Positions 8,391-17,617 are shown, numbered from the stretch's first letter. The stretch is 64,000 nt of DNA from Exiguobacterium marinum DSM 16307 (GCF_000620845.1 NZ_KK211189.1:1317662-1381661), one strand, 5' to 3'. Made by a program: numbers and translations. Notes: generated from the sequence alone by a model not told the origin.

Positions 8391-8621
8391 GTGCGTACAG
8401 AAGACTTATTATTGACATGGGACCCACTCGGTTATGGGACAGGTTCATACGGGCCAGAGTTCGATGAGGTGATGATGGCATTGATTGACGTCAATTCTCC
8501 TGAACAGTTAACCGAAATCATTCGGCGCACACTTCTTGACGCGTTCGATGAGTGTCCACCAGAATCAGAAATCATCGAGATGGCACAGCGACTCTTCGCA
8601 TCGTCATCTTGCCAATTATAA
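8391..8621 (+). CDS. DUF1871-like small protein (YugE-type)
   Basis: 76 residues, soluble and acidic. It contains TWDPLGYGTGSYGPEFDEV, the WDP-GY pattern I associate with the DUF1871 family, which includes YugE of B. subtilis. The function of the family is unknown. The start is a GTG preceded by AAGAAGGG. It is the first gene of a tightly packed operon: 12 bp to the Nfu-like gene, which overlaps the glycosyltransferase gene, followed by alaR and alaT. In B. subtilis yugE is also close to alaR-alaT, which supports the assignment. Confidence 0.6.
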   Translation: MRTEDLLLTWDPLGYGTGSYGPEFDEVMMALIDVNSPEQLTEIIRRTLLDAFDECPPESEIIEMAQRLFASSSCQL

Positions 8622-8633
8622 GGAGGAATAAAT

Positions 8634-8882
8634 ATGTTACGAATTGATCCAACACCTAACCCGAATGCAATGAAAGTGACACTTCCAGAAAACGTGTTCG
8701 GTGCGAAAAGTCAGAGTGTGAAAGCAGGCGAAGCGACAGATCAACCGCTCCTCGCAAAACTTGTCGAGATTGAAGGCGTAGAAAGTGTGTTTGCATATGG
8801 TGACTTTGTGACCGTTTCGAAAGAGAACGGTGTGAGTTGGGAAGCAATCCTCCCACAAGTTGAGACGGCATATCGCGGATGA
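8634..8882 (+). CDS. Stand-alone Nfu N-terminal-domain protein
   Basis: 82 residues that begin with RIDPTPNPNAMKV, the hallmark of the Nfu/NifU N-terminal domain that precedes the CxxC iron-sulfur scaffold domain in full Nfu proteins. No cysteine is present and the scaffold domain is absent, so it cannot bind a cluster by itself. Free-standing copies of this domain are common in Bacillales and their exact job is unclear. It has a strong ribosome site (AAGGAGGA). Its stop codon overlaps the glycosyltransferase start by 4 bp. Confidence 0.75.
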   Translation: MLRIDPTPNPNAMKVTLPENVFGAKSQSVKAGEATDQPLLAKLVEIEGVESVFAYGDFVTVSKENGVSWEAILPQVETAYRG

Positions 8883-9679
8883 ATCCGACTGTTACGATTG
8901 TCATTCCGGCTTATAAACGCGAGACGGAACTGACAGAACTGCTTGAAAGTTTAACGGTCCAAACGTTTCAACAGTTCGAAGTCTTGATTATGAATAATGA
9001 GGGGCCGCCAAAACAACATCTTTTGGCGCCTTTTTTGAATCAATTGGATGTACGTGTCATAGAAGTCGGCGAAAATCATCACGTCCGTGCCCGAAATCGT
9101 GGTGTTCTTGAAGCGAAAGGCGATGTCATCCTGTTGTTAGACGATGATGACCTCCTCATGCCGACTCATCTCGAGGACAGCTTACGGGATCTTCAACAGG
9201 CTGACCTTGTCTATACGGATGCCGAATTATTTCGGTTTGAATGGAAGCATGGACGTCGTGTCGTGACCGAATGGGAACCTTTTGCATACGAGTTCGATCA
9301 AGAGCGGATACGTCAAGATTCAACATTTATCCCGTCTGGTACAATGTATCGAAAGTCGATTCATGACACGATTGGTCTGTTCGACGAAGACGTCTATAAC
9401 TACTGGGATTGGGATTTCTTATTAAGGGTCGTGGAACAATTTAGTGTGTCGCATCCTGCCCGCGCGACAGTACTTTACGCATTCAACGGGACCGATAACT
9501 TGTCGGCAAAACAAGACGAAACGAGACGTCGTTACTTTGAGCGCTTCTGTCAAAAACATGGACTGACAGACATGGAAATGAAGAACTTCCATATTGTTCA
9601 GGAAGAACGACGTTCATATGTGAGACAGACAGAGAGAACGTTTACCGGCGTGCTACCTGGTCGGACAGAAGGAGATTAA
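8879..9679 (+). CDS. Family 2 glycosyltransferase
   Basis: 266-residue GT-A-fold enzyme that transfers a sugar from a nucleotide-sugar donor. The N-terminus TVTIVIPAYKR begins the nucleotide-binding fold, HHVRARNRGV follows, and LLLDDDDLL (about residues 83-91) supplies the metal-binding aspartates. A WDWDFLLRV motif near residue 178 fits the acceptor side. No transmembrane segment is visible, so it is cytoplasmic or peripheral. Acceptor and donor cannot be named. Its ATG overlaps the stop codon of the Nfu-like gene and it lies 2 bp before the regulator gene. It has no obvious link to alanine metabolism. Confidence 0.85.
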   Translation: MNPTVTIVIPAYKRETELTELLESLTVQTFQQFEVLIMNNEGPPKQHLLAPFLNQLDVRVIEVGENHHVRARNRGVLEAKGDVILLLDDDDLLMPTHLEDSLRDLQQADLVYTDAELFRFEWKHGRRVVTEWEPFAYEFDQERIRQDSTFIPSGTMYRKSIHDTIGLFDEDVYNYWDWDFLLRVVEQFSVSHPARATVLYAFNGTDNLSAKQDETRRRYFERFCQKHGLTDMEMKNFHIVQEERRSYVRQTERTFTGVLPGRTEGD

Positions 9680-9681
9680 GT

Positions 9682-10176
9682 ATGTATTCATCAAAAGAAC
9701 TAGAATTGTTAGAGTTGTTAGAAGAGAAGGGCTATCTCGAAACGAAGATGTTAGCTGATTTGTTGGCACTCGATGAAGAGACGATTGAATCGATGCTTGA
9801 GAAGTTCAAACAAGACGGAATCTTACTTGGTTTTCGGGCAATGGTCAACTGGCAAAAAATAAATCGGCATGATGTCACGGCATTCATCGATGTCAAAGTC
9901 ACCCCAAAACGGGGACGAGGGTTTGATGATGTGGCCGAGCGCATTTATCGCTTCCCGGAAGTGACGGCGCTTTATTTGATGTCAGGCGCATACGACCTCC
10001 AAGTCGTCATTCGTGCGAACTCACTGCAAGACGTCGCTTCATTCGTTTCGGATAAGTTGTCACCGCTAGATTCAGTATTGTCGACGACGACTCACTTCAA
10101 ATTGAAGACGTACAAGCATGACGGCATTTTGTTCACCCCACAAACTGAAGACAAGCGGTTAAACATCACACCATGA
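9682..10176 (+). CDS. alaR: Lrp/AsnC-family regulator, AlaR-like
   Basis: 164 residues: N-terminal winged helix-turn-helix (about residues 5-60, with TKMLADLLALDEETIESML) and a C-terminal RAM ligand-binding domain (about 70-145, with MSGAYDLQVVIRA). Such regulators sense amino acids and usually control a neighbouring gene. Here it overlaps the aminotransferase gene by 4 bp, exactly as yugG/alaR and yugH/alaT do in B. subtilis, where AlaR activates alanine transaminase expression. Ribosome site AGAAGGAG. The name is inferred from domain type and neighbourhood. Confidence 0.8.
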   Translation: MYSSKELELLELLEEKGYLETKMLADLLALDEETIESMLEKFKQDGILLGFRAMVNWQKINRHDVTAFIDVKVTPKRGRGFDDVAERIYRFPEVTALYLMSGAYDLQVVIRANSLQDVASFVSDKLSPLDSVLSTTTHFKLKTYKHDGILFTPQTEDKRLNITP

Positions 10177-11360
10177 AGTCTTTATCAAATCAAGTCGTCT
10201 CGATGAAGCCATCGGGCATTCGCCGTTTCTTCGATTTGGCACAGACGATGGAAAATGTTGTCTCTCTCGGGGTGGGAGAGCCGGATTTCATCACGCCATG
10301 GAACGTGCGAGAAGCGAGCTATGCTGCTCTTGAAGAAGGATATACAGCATATAGTGCCAACGCAGGACTCATCGAATTGCGAGAAGAGATTGCTAATTAT
10401 ATGAAGAAGCGATTTTCAGTTGAATACGATCCGACTTCGGAAGTCATCGTTACTACAGGGGCTTCACAAGCACTCGATATTGCATTTCGTTCCCTCCTCA
10501 ATCCGGGAGATGAGGTTATCGTGGTCGAACCGGCATTCGTATCGTACGGTCCCCTCATCGAGATGGCGGGCGGAAAAGTGGTCCCTGTAGCATGTCGTCC
10601 GGAAAATGGTTTTCGTCTCGATCGAGATGACGTTGAACGTGTCATCACCGAACGAACGAAAGCGATTTTACTTTGCTTCCCATCCAATCCGACAGGTGCC
10701 ACGATGAATGGTGAGGAACTCGCACAAATTGCTGAACTCGCGACCAAGCATGACCTATGGGTCGTCAGTGACGAGATTTATGCAGAACTTTGTTACGATG
10801 AACCGTTCGTCAGCTTTGCGACGCTCCACGACATGAGAGACCGAACGATTGTCGTGAACGGCTTCTCGAAAGCGTTCGCGATGACAGGATGGCGCCTCGG
10901 CTTCACTTGCGCACCAGAAGTCGTGACGCGGGAGATGTTGAAAGTCCATCAATATGGCATGATGTGTGCGCCGACGCTCGTTCAATTTGGTGGTCTTGAA
11001 GCACTGCGCTCTCGCCATCAACATGTGCCGAACATGGTGAAGAGCTATCGTCAACGCCGGAACTACTTTATTCAGGCGCTGAACAAGGCAGGTTTGCCGA
11101 CGCATGTACCAGGTGGTGCTTTCTATGCGTTTCCTTCGATTCGGCATACCGGATTGACGAGTGAAGAATTTGCGGAACGACTCTTGATTGAAGAGCGGGT
11201 CGCCGTTGTTCCTGGTAATGCCTTCGGAGAGAGTGGAGAAGGGTTCGTTCGAGCAAGTTATGCGACATCGCTCGAACAATTGCAAGAAGCGATTCGTCGA
11301 ATCGAACGTTTCATGAAGCAATTCGATATGAAGACTATCGAACAAGACTCTCAACGATGA
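10173..11360 (+). CDS. alaT: Class I/II aminotransferase, probable alanine transaminase
   Basis: Pyridoxal-phosphate enzyme of 395 residues, fold type I. The substrate and cofactor regions are clear: LGVGEPDF near the N-terminus, the FPSNPTGA segment, SDEIYAEL with the Asp that contacts the pyridine nitrogen, the Schiff-base lysine in NGFSKAFAMTGWRLG, and the C-terminal substrate arginine in GFVRASYA. Coupling to an AlaR-like gene points to alanine/pyruvate interconversion, as for B. subtilis AlaT (YugH). An aromatic or aspartate aminotransferase cannot be excluded from sequence alone. Confidence 0.85.
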   Translation: MKSLSNQVVSMKPSGIRRFFDLAQTMENVVSLGVGEPDFITPWNVREASYAALEEGYTAYSANAGLIELREEIANYMKKRFSVEYDPTSEVIVTTGASQALDIAFRSLLNPGDEVIVVEPAFVSYGPLIEMAGGKVVPVACRPENGFRLDRDDVERVITERTKAILLCFPSNPTGATMNGEELAQIAELATKHDLWVVSDEIYAELCYDEPFVSFATLHDMRDRTIVVNGFSKAFAMTGWRLGFTCAPEVVTREMLKVHQYGMMCAPTLVQFGGLEALRSRHQHVPNMVKSYRQRRNYFIQALNKAGLPTHVPGGAFYAFPSIRHTGLTSEEFAERLLIEERVAVVPGNAFGESGEGFVRASYATSLEQLQEAIRRIERFMKQFDMKTIEQDSQR

Positions 11361-11371
11361 GGGTCTTGTTC
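11340..11371 (+). terminator. Hairpin spanning the alaT stop codon
   Basis: A 12-base stem (GAACAAGACTCT against GAGGGTCTTGTTC, one irregularity) with a 7-nt loop containing the stop codon. Only a weak U-rich stretch follows, so it may be a poor terminator or an mRNA-stabilising hairpin. Confidence 0.5.
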
Positions 11372-11418
11372 TGTTCTACAAGAATCGAATGTGTAATAAC
11401 AAGAGGTGAGGTGAAAAT

Positions 11419-12663
11419 ATGGAACGTTACGATTACATAGCGGTTGGGTGTGGTCCGTATAATCTTGGTCTCATGGCTCTTGCAGAAAAGACACCACTAC
11501 AAGGAATCTGTTTTGAGCAGCGGACGGAAATGATGTGGCATGAGGGTATGTTGATTGAAGGGATGACGATGCAGACACATTATTTACAAGATCTCGTCAC
11601 GCTCGCGGATCCGACCAACCCAGCCAGTTTTCTGAACTATTTGAGTGATACAGGTCGTCTCCAAACATTTATCACGCAAGAACAAGATAAGATTCCTCGA
11701 ACGGAGTACAATCGTTACTTGCGCTGGGTTGTAAATCAACTGTCGACGATTCGCTTCGACCATTATGTATCTGACGTTCAAGCGGAAGAAGATGGGTTCG
11801 TCGTGACAGTCGAATCAGATGGTCAATCAATACAAGTTCATACAAGACATCTCGTCCTAGGAACGGGTGCAGCACCATTCGTGCCAGATGGATTTGAACA
11901 AGTCATTCATACGAGCGATTATTTGACCTATCGGGACGTCCTCAGAGACCGATATCGTGTCGCGGTCGTTGGGAGTGGGCAGAGTGCGGCGGAAGTCTTC
12001 CTAGACTTGTTGCGTGACGCGACGGACGAGCAACGGGTCGACTGGATCACACGCTCCGATCACTTTGAGTCACTAGAGGCAGGAAAGCTAGGAGACGAAA
12101 TCTTTAGTGTGGATTATGTCGATTATTTTCATGGGCTGCCATATGACGCTCGTCAAGAACTACTCGGGTCATTCGAACGTTTCCGTCATGGCGTCAACCC
12201 TGAGACGATGACCTCGATTTATGAGACCTTGTATCACCGAACGGCAGAAGGGGAAGAGAAGCTAGCTGACATGATGACACAGGTCGAAGTGGAATCGATC
12301 TCTTATGATTGGTTAACACATCGTTTGAAAGGGACGCGACGATATACGGGAGAAGTGATTGAAAAAGAGTACGATCTCGTTGTCGTGGCGACAGGGTATC
12401 GACCGGTCATGCCGAGCTGGATTGAGCGATTCCCGATTGTGTGGGAAGCAGAGGGAGAATGGGCTGTCCGGGAAACGTATGAGGTGGTCATGAGCGAGTC
12501 GTTAAAGGGAAAATTGTTCACGCATACGAATATAGAACATTCGCATGGTCCGGCCGCGACGAATCTCGGGATGGCCGTCTATCGAAATGCAATGATGTTG
12601 AACGAAATGGCAGGGGAAACCGTCTATCCAATCCGTCATCAGAAGCCTTTTACGACGTTTTGA
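11419..12663 (+). CDS. Siderophore-type N-hydroxylating monooxygenase (lysine/ornithine)
   Basis: 414-residue flavin-dependent amine N-monooxygenase of the IucD/SidA/PvdA family, which makes N-hydroxylysine or N-hydroxyornithine for hydroxamate siderophores. Visible are the FAD motif GCGPYNLGL, the family-typical THYLQDLVTLADPTNPASF region, the NADPH motif VVGSGQSAAEV and the C-terminal ATGYRP motif. All key regions are intact and of normal length. No siderophore synthetase, acyltransferase or transporter gene is adjacent, and no clear Fur box was found upstream. Ribosome site AAGAGGTGAGG. The true substrate cannot be deduced. Confidence 0.85.
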   Translation: MERYDYIAVGCGPYNLGLMALAEKTPLQGICFEQRTEMMWHEGMLIEGMTMQTHYLQDLVTLADPTNPASFLNYLSDTGRLQTFITQEQDKIPRTEYNRYLRWVVNQLSTIRFDHYVSDVQAEEDGFVVTVESDGQSIQVHTRHLVLGTGAAPFVPDGFEQVIHTSDYLTYRDVLRDRYRVAVVGSGQSAAEVFLDLLRDATDEQRVDWITRSDHFESLEAGKLGDEIFSVDYVDYFHGLPYDARQELLGSFERFRHGVNPETMTSIYETLYHRTAEGEEKLADMMTQVEVESISYDWLTHRLKGTRRYTGEVIEKEYDLVVVATGYRPVMPSWIERFPIVWEAEGEWAVRETYEVVMSESLKGKLFTHTNIEHSHGPAATNLGMAVYRNAMMLNEMAGETVYPIRHQKPFTTF

Positions 12664-12674
12664 ACAAAAAAAGG

Positions 12675-12693
12675 GCTAGGCGAGTCGCCTAGC
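12675..12693. terminator. Hairpin after the monooxygenase gene
   Basis: A nine-base stem (GCTAGGCGA and its complement) separated by one base. No T run follows on the plus strand. On the minus strand it is followed by CCTTTTTTT, so as a terminator it faces leftward. Confidence 0.5.
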
Positions 12694-12859
12694 GGAATCA
12701 GGGGGGAATACTTGAAGTCTTGCTTGATTTGTATTTACCCCGACCTTCGACTTTAAAACATTTCAACGAGGTGAAATAATCTTTTTTACTAATTTCTACA
12801 CTTTATCGAAAAAAGTATGTTATAGTAAGTTGATGAATTTAGCATAGGAGTTGTTTGTA

Positions 12860-13252
12860 ATGGCAAAATACGAAAAAGATCAAGTTTTAAAAGGTAAAGT
12901 AACAGGAATTCAACCATTCGGTGCTTTCGTAGCACTTGACGACGAGACTCAAGGTCTTGTCCACATTTCAGAAATCTCACACGACTACGTAAAAGACGTA
13001 AACGATTACGTTCAAGTTGGTCAAGAAGTTGAAGTGAAAATCCTTGAAGTGGATGAAGCTTCTAAAAAAATCAAGCTTTCAATGAAAGCGACTCAAGAAG
13101 CTCCAAAACGTGAGAAGTCTGCGAAGACAGCTCGTCGTGCGCCACGTCGCAACGAAGCATCTTCTAACTTCAAGCAAGAAGAAGCTCCAGGATTCACAGT
13201 CCTCAAAGATAAACTTGAAGACTGGATCAAAAACACGAACTTCAAGAAGTAA
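12860..13252 (+). CDS. yugI: S1-domain RNA-binding protein (general stress protein 13 type)
   Basis: 130 residues: one S1 domain (about residues 1-75; KGKVTGIQPFGAFVALDD, GLVHISEIS, VGQEVEVKILEVD) followed by a basic, Lys/Arg-rich tail and a short C-terminal helix. The arrangement matches B. subtilis YugI (GSP13), a ribosome-associated RNA-binding stress protein, also found next to the alaT gene there. The ATG at 12860 is chosen, 9 nt from AGGAG; the in-frame TTG at 12851 lies right against that site. A strong terminator follows. Confidence 0.9.
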   Translation: MAKYEKDQVLKGKVTGIQPFGAFVALDDETQGLVHISEISHDYVKDVNDYVQVGQEVEVKILEVDEASKKIKLSMKATQEAPKREKSAKTARRAPRRNEASSNFKQEEAPGFTVLKDKLEDWIKNTNFKK

Positions 13253-13258
13253 GTATTT

Positions 13259-13293
13259 AAAGGTGACCCGTTCTATACGGGTCACCTTTTTTT
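13259..13293 (+). terminator. Intrinsic terminator of yugI
   Basis: Perfect 12-base stem (AAAGGTGACCCG and complement), 7-nt loop, long T run. Confidence 0.95.
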
Positions 13294-13354
13294 GTGTTTT
13301 ACAGGAATCGGCGGACCGTATGACGAAACTGTAAACCGAATAGGAGGAGATCAT

Positions 13355-14347
13355 ATGAAGATTGGCATCATCGGAACGGGCGGGATTGCCACAAGCGCCC
13401 ACATTCCGAATTATGTCAAAGCAGGGGTTGATGTGGTAGCCGTCATGAATCGAACACGAGCCAACGGGGACCGTGTCGCGCGGCAATTTGGCATCCCGAA
13501 CGTCTATGAGACGGTCGAAGAGATGCTTTCGTGCGAACAGCTCGATGCCGTCAGCATTTGTACACCGAACGCCTTGCATAAAGACCAAGTGATTCTAGCT
13601 CTTGAAGCAGGGTGTCACGTCCTTTGTGAGAAGCCGCCAGGGATATCGGAGAACGACGCAGTTGAGATGTTAGAAGCGGCAAAACGAGCCGGTAAAACGC
13701 TTCATTATGGATTTCACTACCGAAACCGTGCCGACACCATTCTATTAAAACGGATGATCGATGCGGGAGAGTTCGGAGATATTTATGCGGTGACGGCGCT
13801 CGCGCTTCGACGACGCGGGATTCCGGGTTGGGGTGTGTTTACAAACAAGGAACTACAAGGCGGGGGAGCACTGCTCGATGTCGGTGTCCATATGTTAGAC
13901 CTTGCGCTTTACTTGATGGGCTATCCGAAGCCGAGTGAAGTCGTTGGGCACGTCGGGCAATATTTAGGAAATCGTCCGGGTGTCGGCTTGTTAGGAGAAT
14001 GGGACGCAAGCTCGCTCTCAGTCGAAGATACGGCGAGGGCGATGGTCACGTTCGAAACAGGGGCATCCTTGCTGCTTGACGTCAGCTACATGGCCAATAT
14101 CGAGGAGAAGGATACGATGCGTGTGGAATGTCGCGGAACGAAAGCTGGGGCCAGCTTATTTCCACTCACCCTTCATACCGAAAAATATGGAGCACTGTTT
14201 GATGAGCAACCTGCTTATTTGACTGAACACGATCCGTACGAACGGCAAATCCAGCTCTTCCTTGAAGCCTGTCGACAGGAGCCGAATTATCGTCAAGCGG
14301 AGGAAGCGGTCATCCTGCATCGGATCATCGACCGCATCTATCAGTAA
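13355..14347 (+). CDS. Gfo/Idh/MocA-family oxidoreductase
   Basis: 330-residue NAD(P)-dependent oxidoreductase. The N-terminal Rossmann fold starts MKIGIIGTGGIA. The family EKP motif is visible in LCEKPPGIS, with a following HYGFHYRN segment. The substrate side carries DVGVHMLDLALYLMG, with the Asp and His typical of inositol and sugar dehydrogenases. The substrate is likely a sugar or cyclitol, but cannot be named. The start at 13355 follows TAGGAGGAGATC; the longer reading frame upstream lacks a ribosome site. It probably has its own promoter, since the yugI terminator precedes it. Confidence 0.88.
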   Translation: MKIGIIGTGGIATSAHIPNYVKAGVDVVAVMNRTRANGDRVARQFGIPNVYETVEEMLSCEQLDAVSICTPNALHKDQVILALEAGCHVLCEKPPGISENDAVEMLEAAKRAGKTLHYGFHYRNRADTILLKRMIDAGEFGDIYAVTALALRRRGIPGWGVFTNKELQGGGALLDVGVHMLDLALYLMGYPKPSEVVGHVGQYLGNRPGVGLLGEWDASSLSVEDTARAMVTFETGASLLLDVSYMANIEEKDTMRVECRGTKAGASLFPLTLHTEKYGALFDEQPAYLTEHDPYERQIQLFLEACRQEPNYRQAEEAVILHRIIDRIYQ

Positions 14348-14421
14348 GCACGATACTTTTCATTCCGTAAAAACAGGGTATATAGTGTAGGTGTTACATA
14401 TTTCTATGAGGAGGATGACTT

Positions 14422-15585
14422 ATGCACAACTTTGAATACAAAAACCCGACAAAACTAATTTTTGGGACACATCAGGTCGAAAAATTAGCTGGAGAACTCG
14501 AAGCGCTCGACGCGAAGAAAGTGATGCTCGTCTATGGTGGCGGAAGCATCAAAAAGAACGGGACGTACGATGAAGTCGTGGCCGAACTTGAAAAAGCCGG
14601 TATCTCATACGTAGACTTCTCAGGTGTTGAACCGAACCCTCGTATCGAGACGGTACGTCGTGCTGTGAAATTTGCCCGCGAAGAGAACGTAGATGCCTTA
14701 CTCGCAGTCGGCGGAGGTTCCGTCATCGACTGTACGAAACTGATCTCAGCGGCAATCCCTTATGAAGGAGACGCGTGGGACATTGTCCTCCGTGAGCATA
14801 TCCCGACAGAGGCGGTGCCATTCGGGACGGTCCTCACACTCGCAGCGACAGGGTCAGAGATGAACTCTGGGTCGGTCATCACGAACTGGGAGACACAAGA
14901 GAAGTTCGGTTGGGGCCATCCGCTCGTATTCCCGACGTTCTCCATCCTTGATCCACGTTACACGGTGTCGGTTCCGAAAGACCAGACGATTTACGGCATC
15001 GTCGACATGATGAGCCATTGCTTCGAACAATATTTCCACCCGAACCATGCGCCGGTACAGGAACGCATGACAGAAGGTGTTTTGAAAGCGGTCGTGGAGT
15101 CGGCTCCGAAACTCGTGAACGATTTAGAGAACGTCGACCTTCGTGCCATCATCTTGTTCTCGGGTACGATGGCATTGAACGGTGTGCTTCAGATGGGTGC
15201 TGCGGGAGACTGGGCGTCTCATAACATCGAACATGCGGTATCTGCTGTTCACGACATCCCGCACGCAGGCGGTCTCGCCATCCTCTTCCCACGATGGATG
15301 GAACACGTATTGGATGAAGACAACGCAGCACGTTTTGCACGACTTGGTGTCGAAGTGTTCGATGTCGAGCCGGGTGAACATGACTTGGAGACAGGGAAAC
15401 GGACAATCCAAGCTGTTCGTGCATTCTTCGACCAACTCGGTGCGCCAAACTCGCTTCGTGACTACGAAATTGATGAGTCGACATTCGAGGCGATTCTCGA
15501 TTCGGCAATGAAGCGTGGTGCATTCGGTCGTTTCCGTACACTTGAACGGGAAGATGTCTCAAAAATCTTAGAACTTAGTAAATAA
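14422..15585 (+). CDS. Iron-dependent alcohol dehydrogenase (butanol dehydrogenase type)
   Basis: 387-residue group III alcohol dehydrogenase. It reduces aldehydes or oxidises alcohols with NAD(P)H. The nucleotide motif [12 protein letters not shown] and the metal-binding histidines in [11 protein letters not shown] and [14 protein letters not shown] are present. It is closest in type to the NADH-dependent butanol dehydrogenases YugJ/YugK, which occupy the same slot between yugI and pgi in B. subtilis; here there is one copy. Ribosome site GAGGAGGATG. Confidence 0.9.
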   Translation: MHNFEYKNPTKLIFGTHQVEKLAGELEALDAKKVMLVYGGGSIKKNGTYDEVVAELEKAGISYVDFSGVEPNPRIETVRRAVKFAREENVDALLAVGGGSVIDCTKLISAAIPYEGDAWDIVLREHIPTEAVPFGTVLTLAATGSEMNSGSVITNWETQEKFGWGHPLVFPTFSILDPRYTVSVPKDQTIYGIVDMMSHCFEQYFHPNHAPVQERMTEGVLKAVVESAPKLVNDLENVDLRAIILFSGTMALNGVLQMGAAGDWASHNIEHAVSAVHDIPHAGGLAILFPRWMEHVLDEDNAARFARLGVEVFDVEPGEHDLETGKRTIQAVRAFFDQLGAPNSLRDYEIDESTFEAILDSAMKRGAFGRFRTLEREDVSKILELSK

Positions 15586-15691
15586 GGCGAATTCTTGCCT
15601 ATTTCGCAATAATGATTGAACGAATCCGACGTTTCCGTTTATGATGGGTCATGTATGGCTCTTTTACGAGCGATTTAAAGGAGGAAATGAC

Positions 15692-17044
15692 ATGTCAACT
15701 GTACGTTTCGATTATTCAAACGCGCTCTCATTCGTAGGGAAGCACGAAATCGACCAAATGCAAGAAACGGTAAAAACCCTTCACTCTGTGATTCACGAGC
15801 GAAGCGGAGCCGGAAATGATTTTCTTGGGTGGGTCGATCTTCCGACCGAATACGATCAAGATGAGTTCGCACGAATCAAAGCTGCGGCGGAACGAATTCG
15901 CGAGAATTCAGACGTTCTCGTCGTCGTCGGAATCGGAGGATCTTACCTCGGTGCCCGTGCAGCGATCGAAATGCTTCAACATTCGTTCTTCAACGTATTA
16001 TCAAAAGAAGAGCGCAAGGCTCCACAAGTATTCTATGCGGGCCACAATATCTCATCGACGTATATGAGAGAATTGCTTCAAGTGCTCGAAGGAAAAGACG
16101 TCTCGGTTAACGTCATCTCGAAATCAGGGACGACGACAGAACCTGCGATTGCTTTCCGTGTCCTTAAACAGTTCATGGAAGAAAAGTACGGACAAGACGG
16201 GGCGCGTGAGCGCATCTACGCAACGACAGATCGGGCTCGCGGTGCACTCAAGACCCTCGCGGACGCGGAAGGATACGAATCGTTCGTTATTCCGGATGAT
16301 GTCGGTGGACGCTTCTCTGTCCTCACACCAGTCGGTCTTCTTCCGATTGCCGCTGCCGGAATCGATATCGATGCCTTGATGGAAGGGGCACGTGACGCAC
16401 AGAACGCTTACAGCTCTCCTGAATTGGCAGAGAATGAAGCATATCAATATGCGGTTGTACGAAACGCCCTTTACGCAAAAGGAAAGTCGATTGAGATGCT
16501 CGTCAACTACGAACCGGCTCTTCACTACGTGTCAGAGTGGTGGAAGCAGCTTTACGGTGAATCAGAGGGGAAAGACAATAAAGGTATTTTCCCTGCGGCT
16601 GTCGATTTCTCGACGGATCTTCACTCGATGGGGCAATACATCCAAGAAGGTCGTCGCGACTTGTTCGAGACAGTCATCCGTGTGAAAGAAGTTCGTCATT
16701 CGATGAACGTTCCAGAAGACGCACAGGACTTGGATGGCTTGAACTTCCTTGCCGGTGAAACGATTCAATTTGTGAATGACAAGGCGACAGAAGGAACACT
16801 TCTCGCACACACAGACGGCGATGTACCGAACTTAGTCGTCGAATTGCCGGAGATGACCCCGTATCACCTTGGTTACTTGTTCTATTTCTTTGAGAAAGCA
16901 TGCGCGATGAGCGGTTACATCCTCGGAGTGAACCCGTTCAACCAGCCAGGCGTCGAAGCGTACAAAGCAAACATGTTCGCTTTGCTCGGTAAACCGGGAT
17001 ATGAAGAACAAAAAGCAGAACTCGAAAAACGCTTGAATCAATAA
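15692..17044 (+). CDS. pgi: Glucose-6-phosphate isomerase
   Basis: 450 residues. It interconverts glucose-6-phosphate and fructose-6-phosphate. Phosphate-binding and active-site regions are clear: [36 protein letters not shown] and the C-terminal [10 protein letters not shown]. The ATG at 15692, seven bases after AAAGGAGG, is the real start; an upstream in-frame ATG at 15641 has no ribosome site and falls over the predicted promoter (TTGAAC, 18 bp, TATGAT, near 15617-15646). pgi follows the yug block as in B. subtilis. Confidence 0.96.
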   Translation: MSTVRFDYSNALSFVGKHEIDQMQETVKTLHSVIHERSGAGNDFLGWVDLPTEYDQDEFARIKAAAERIRENSDVLVVVGIGGSYLGARAAIEMLQHSFFNVLSKEERKAPQVFYAGHNISSTYMRELLQVLEGKDVSVNVISKSGTTTEPAIAFRVLKQFMEEKYGQDGARERIYATTDRARGALKTLADAEGYESFVIPDDVGGRFSVLTPVGLLPIAAAGIDIDALMEGARDAQNAYSSPELAENEAYQYAVVRNALYAKGKSIEMLVNYEPALHYVSEWWKQLYGESEGKDNKGIFPAAVDFSTDLHSMGQYIQEGRRDLFETVIRVKEVRHSMNVPEDAQDLDGLNFLAGETIQFVNDKATEGTLLAHTDGDVPNLVVELPEMTPYHLGYLFYFFEKACAMSGYILGVNPFNQPGVEAYKANMFALLGKPGYEEQKAELEKRLNQ

Positions 17045-17051
17045 GAAAACG

Positions 17052-17081
17052 AATCGGTCCGCAAGTCGGGCCGATTTTTTT
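17052..17081 (+). terminator. Intrinsic terminator of pgi
   Basis: Ten-base stem (AATCGGTCCG with CGGGCCGATT), five-base loop and T run. Confidence 0.9.
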
Positions 17082-17143
17082 GTTTGAAACTGGGTGAAGA
17101 CAAGGTAAAGTGAGAGTAGACAGGGGAAAGAAAGGGATGGACT

Positions 17144-17617
17144 ATGAAGACATTCAAGGATTACTATCATAATCAAGTTGAGCTAAGCTTCACCCATTAT
17201 CCATTCTCAGACACGCCGCTCCACGTCTGGGTCGTCGCCCGTTACGAGGATAAGTGGGTATTGACGAAGCATAAACAAAGAGGGCTCGAGTTTCCGGGCG
17301 GGAAAGTCGAGCCGGGCGAGCATGAGGACGCCGCCGCAATCCGAGAAGTTTATGAAGAGACCGGTGGGATCGTGCAGACACTACGCTACTTGGGACAGTA
17401 TCGGGTGCTCGGTCGAGGTGATACGGTCGTCAAAAATATTTACTTTGCTGAGATTGAGCGATTTGAGGATCATCCTGCCGTCGATGAGACGGATGGGGCC
17501 GTCTTGATTGATGCATTGCCGGGTAATTTGTTACGCAATCAACGTTATAGTTTTATGATGAAAGACCGAGTCTTACCGGAGACGATGAGGGTTCTACATG
17601 AACAACAGTTGGTTTGA
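17144..17617 (+). CDS. ytkD: Nudix hydrolase YtkD (MutT-type)
   Basis: 157 residues with a complete Nudix box at about residues 49-72: GGKVEPGEHEDAA followed by REVYEETGG. The flanking sequence (FKDYY near the N-terminus, VWVVARY, GLEFPGGK, VKNIYFAEIE, MKDRVLPE) matches what I recall of B. subtilis YtkD, a nucleoside triphosphate pyrophosphohydrolase that sanitises oxidised nucleotides and has RNA 5'-pyrophosphohydrolase activity. It overlaps the next gene by 20 bp. Ribosome site AAAGGGA. Confidence 0.9.
   Translation: MKTFKDYYHNQVELSFTHYPFSDTPLHVWVVARYEDKWVLTKHKQRGLEFPGGKVEPGEHEDAAAIREVYEETGGIVQTLRYLGQYRVLGRGDTVVKNIYFAEIERFEDHPAVDETDGAVLIDALPGNLLRNQRYSFMMKDRVLPETMRVLHEQQLV

Noticed and set aside
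8637-8904. Minus-strand frames under the Nfu-like gene
   Set aside because: Antisense to a well-supported small gene with strong ribosome site and domain signature; Cys/His-rich appearance is a by-product of the reverse strand.
11372-11418. Fur box before the siderophore-type monooxygenase
   Set aside because: No GATAAT-rich palindrome is present in the short upstream gap.
13079-13588. 169-codon minus-strand frame across the yugI terminator
   Set aside because: It would run through a perfect bidirectional-looking hairpin and antisense to two real genes.
15149-15562. Long antisense frames within the alcohol dehydrogenase gene
   Set aside because: Arginine/histidine-rich shadows of a high-quality enzyme gene; no start signals.
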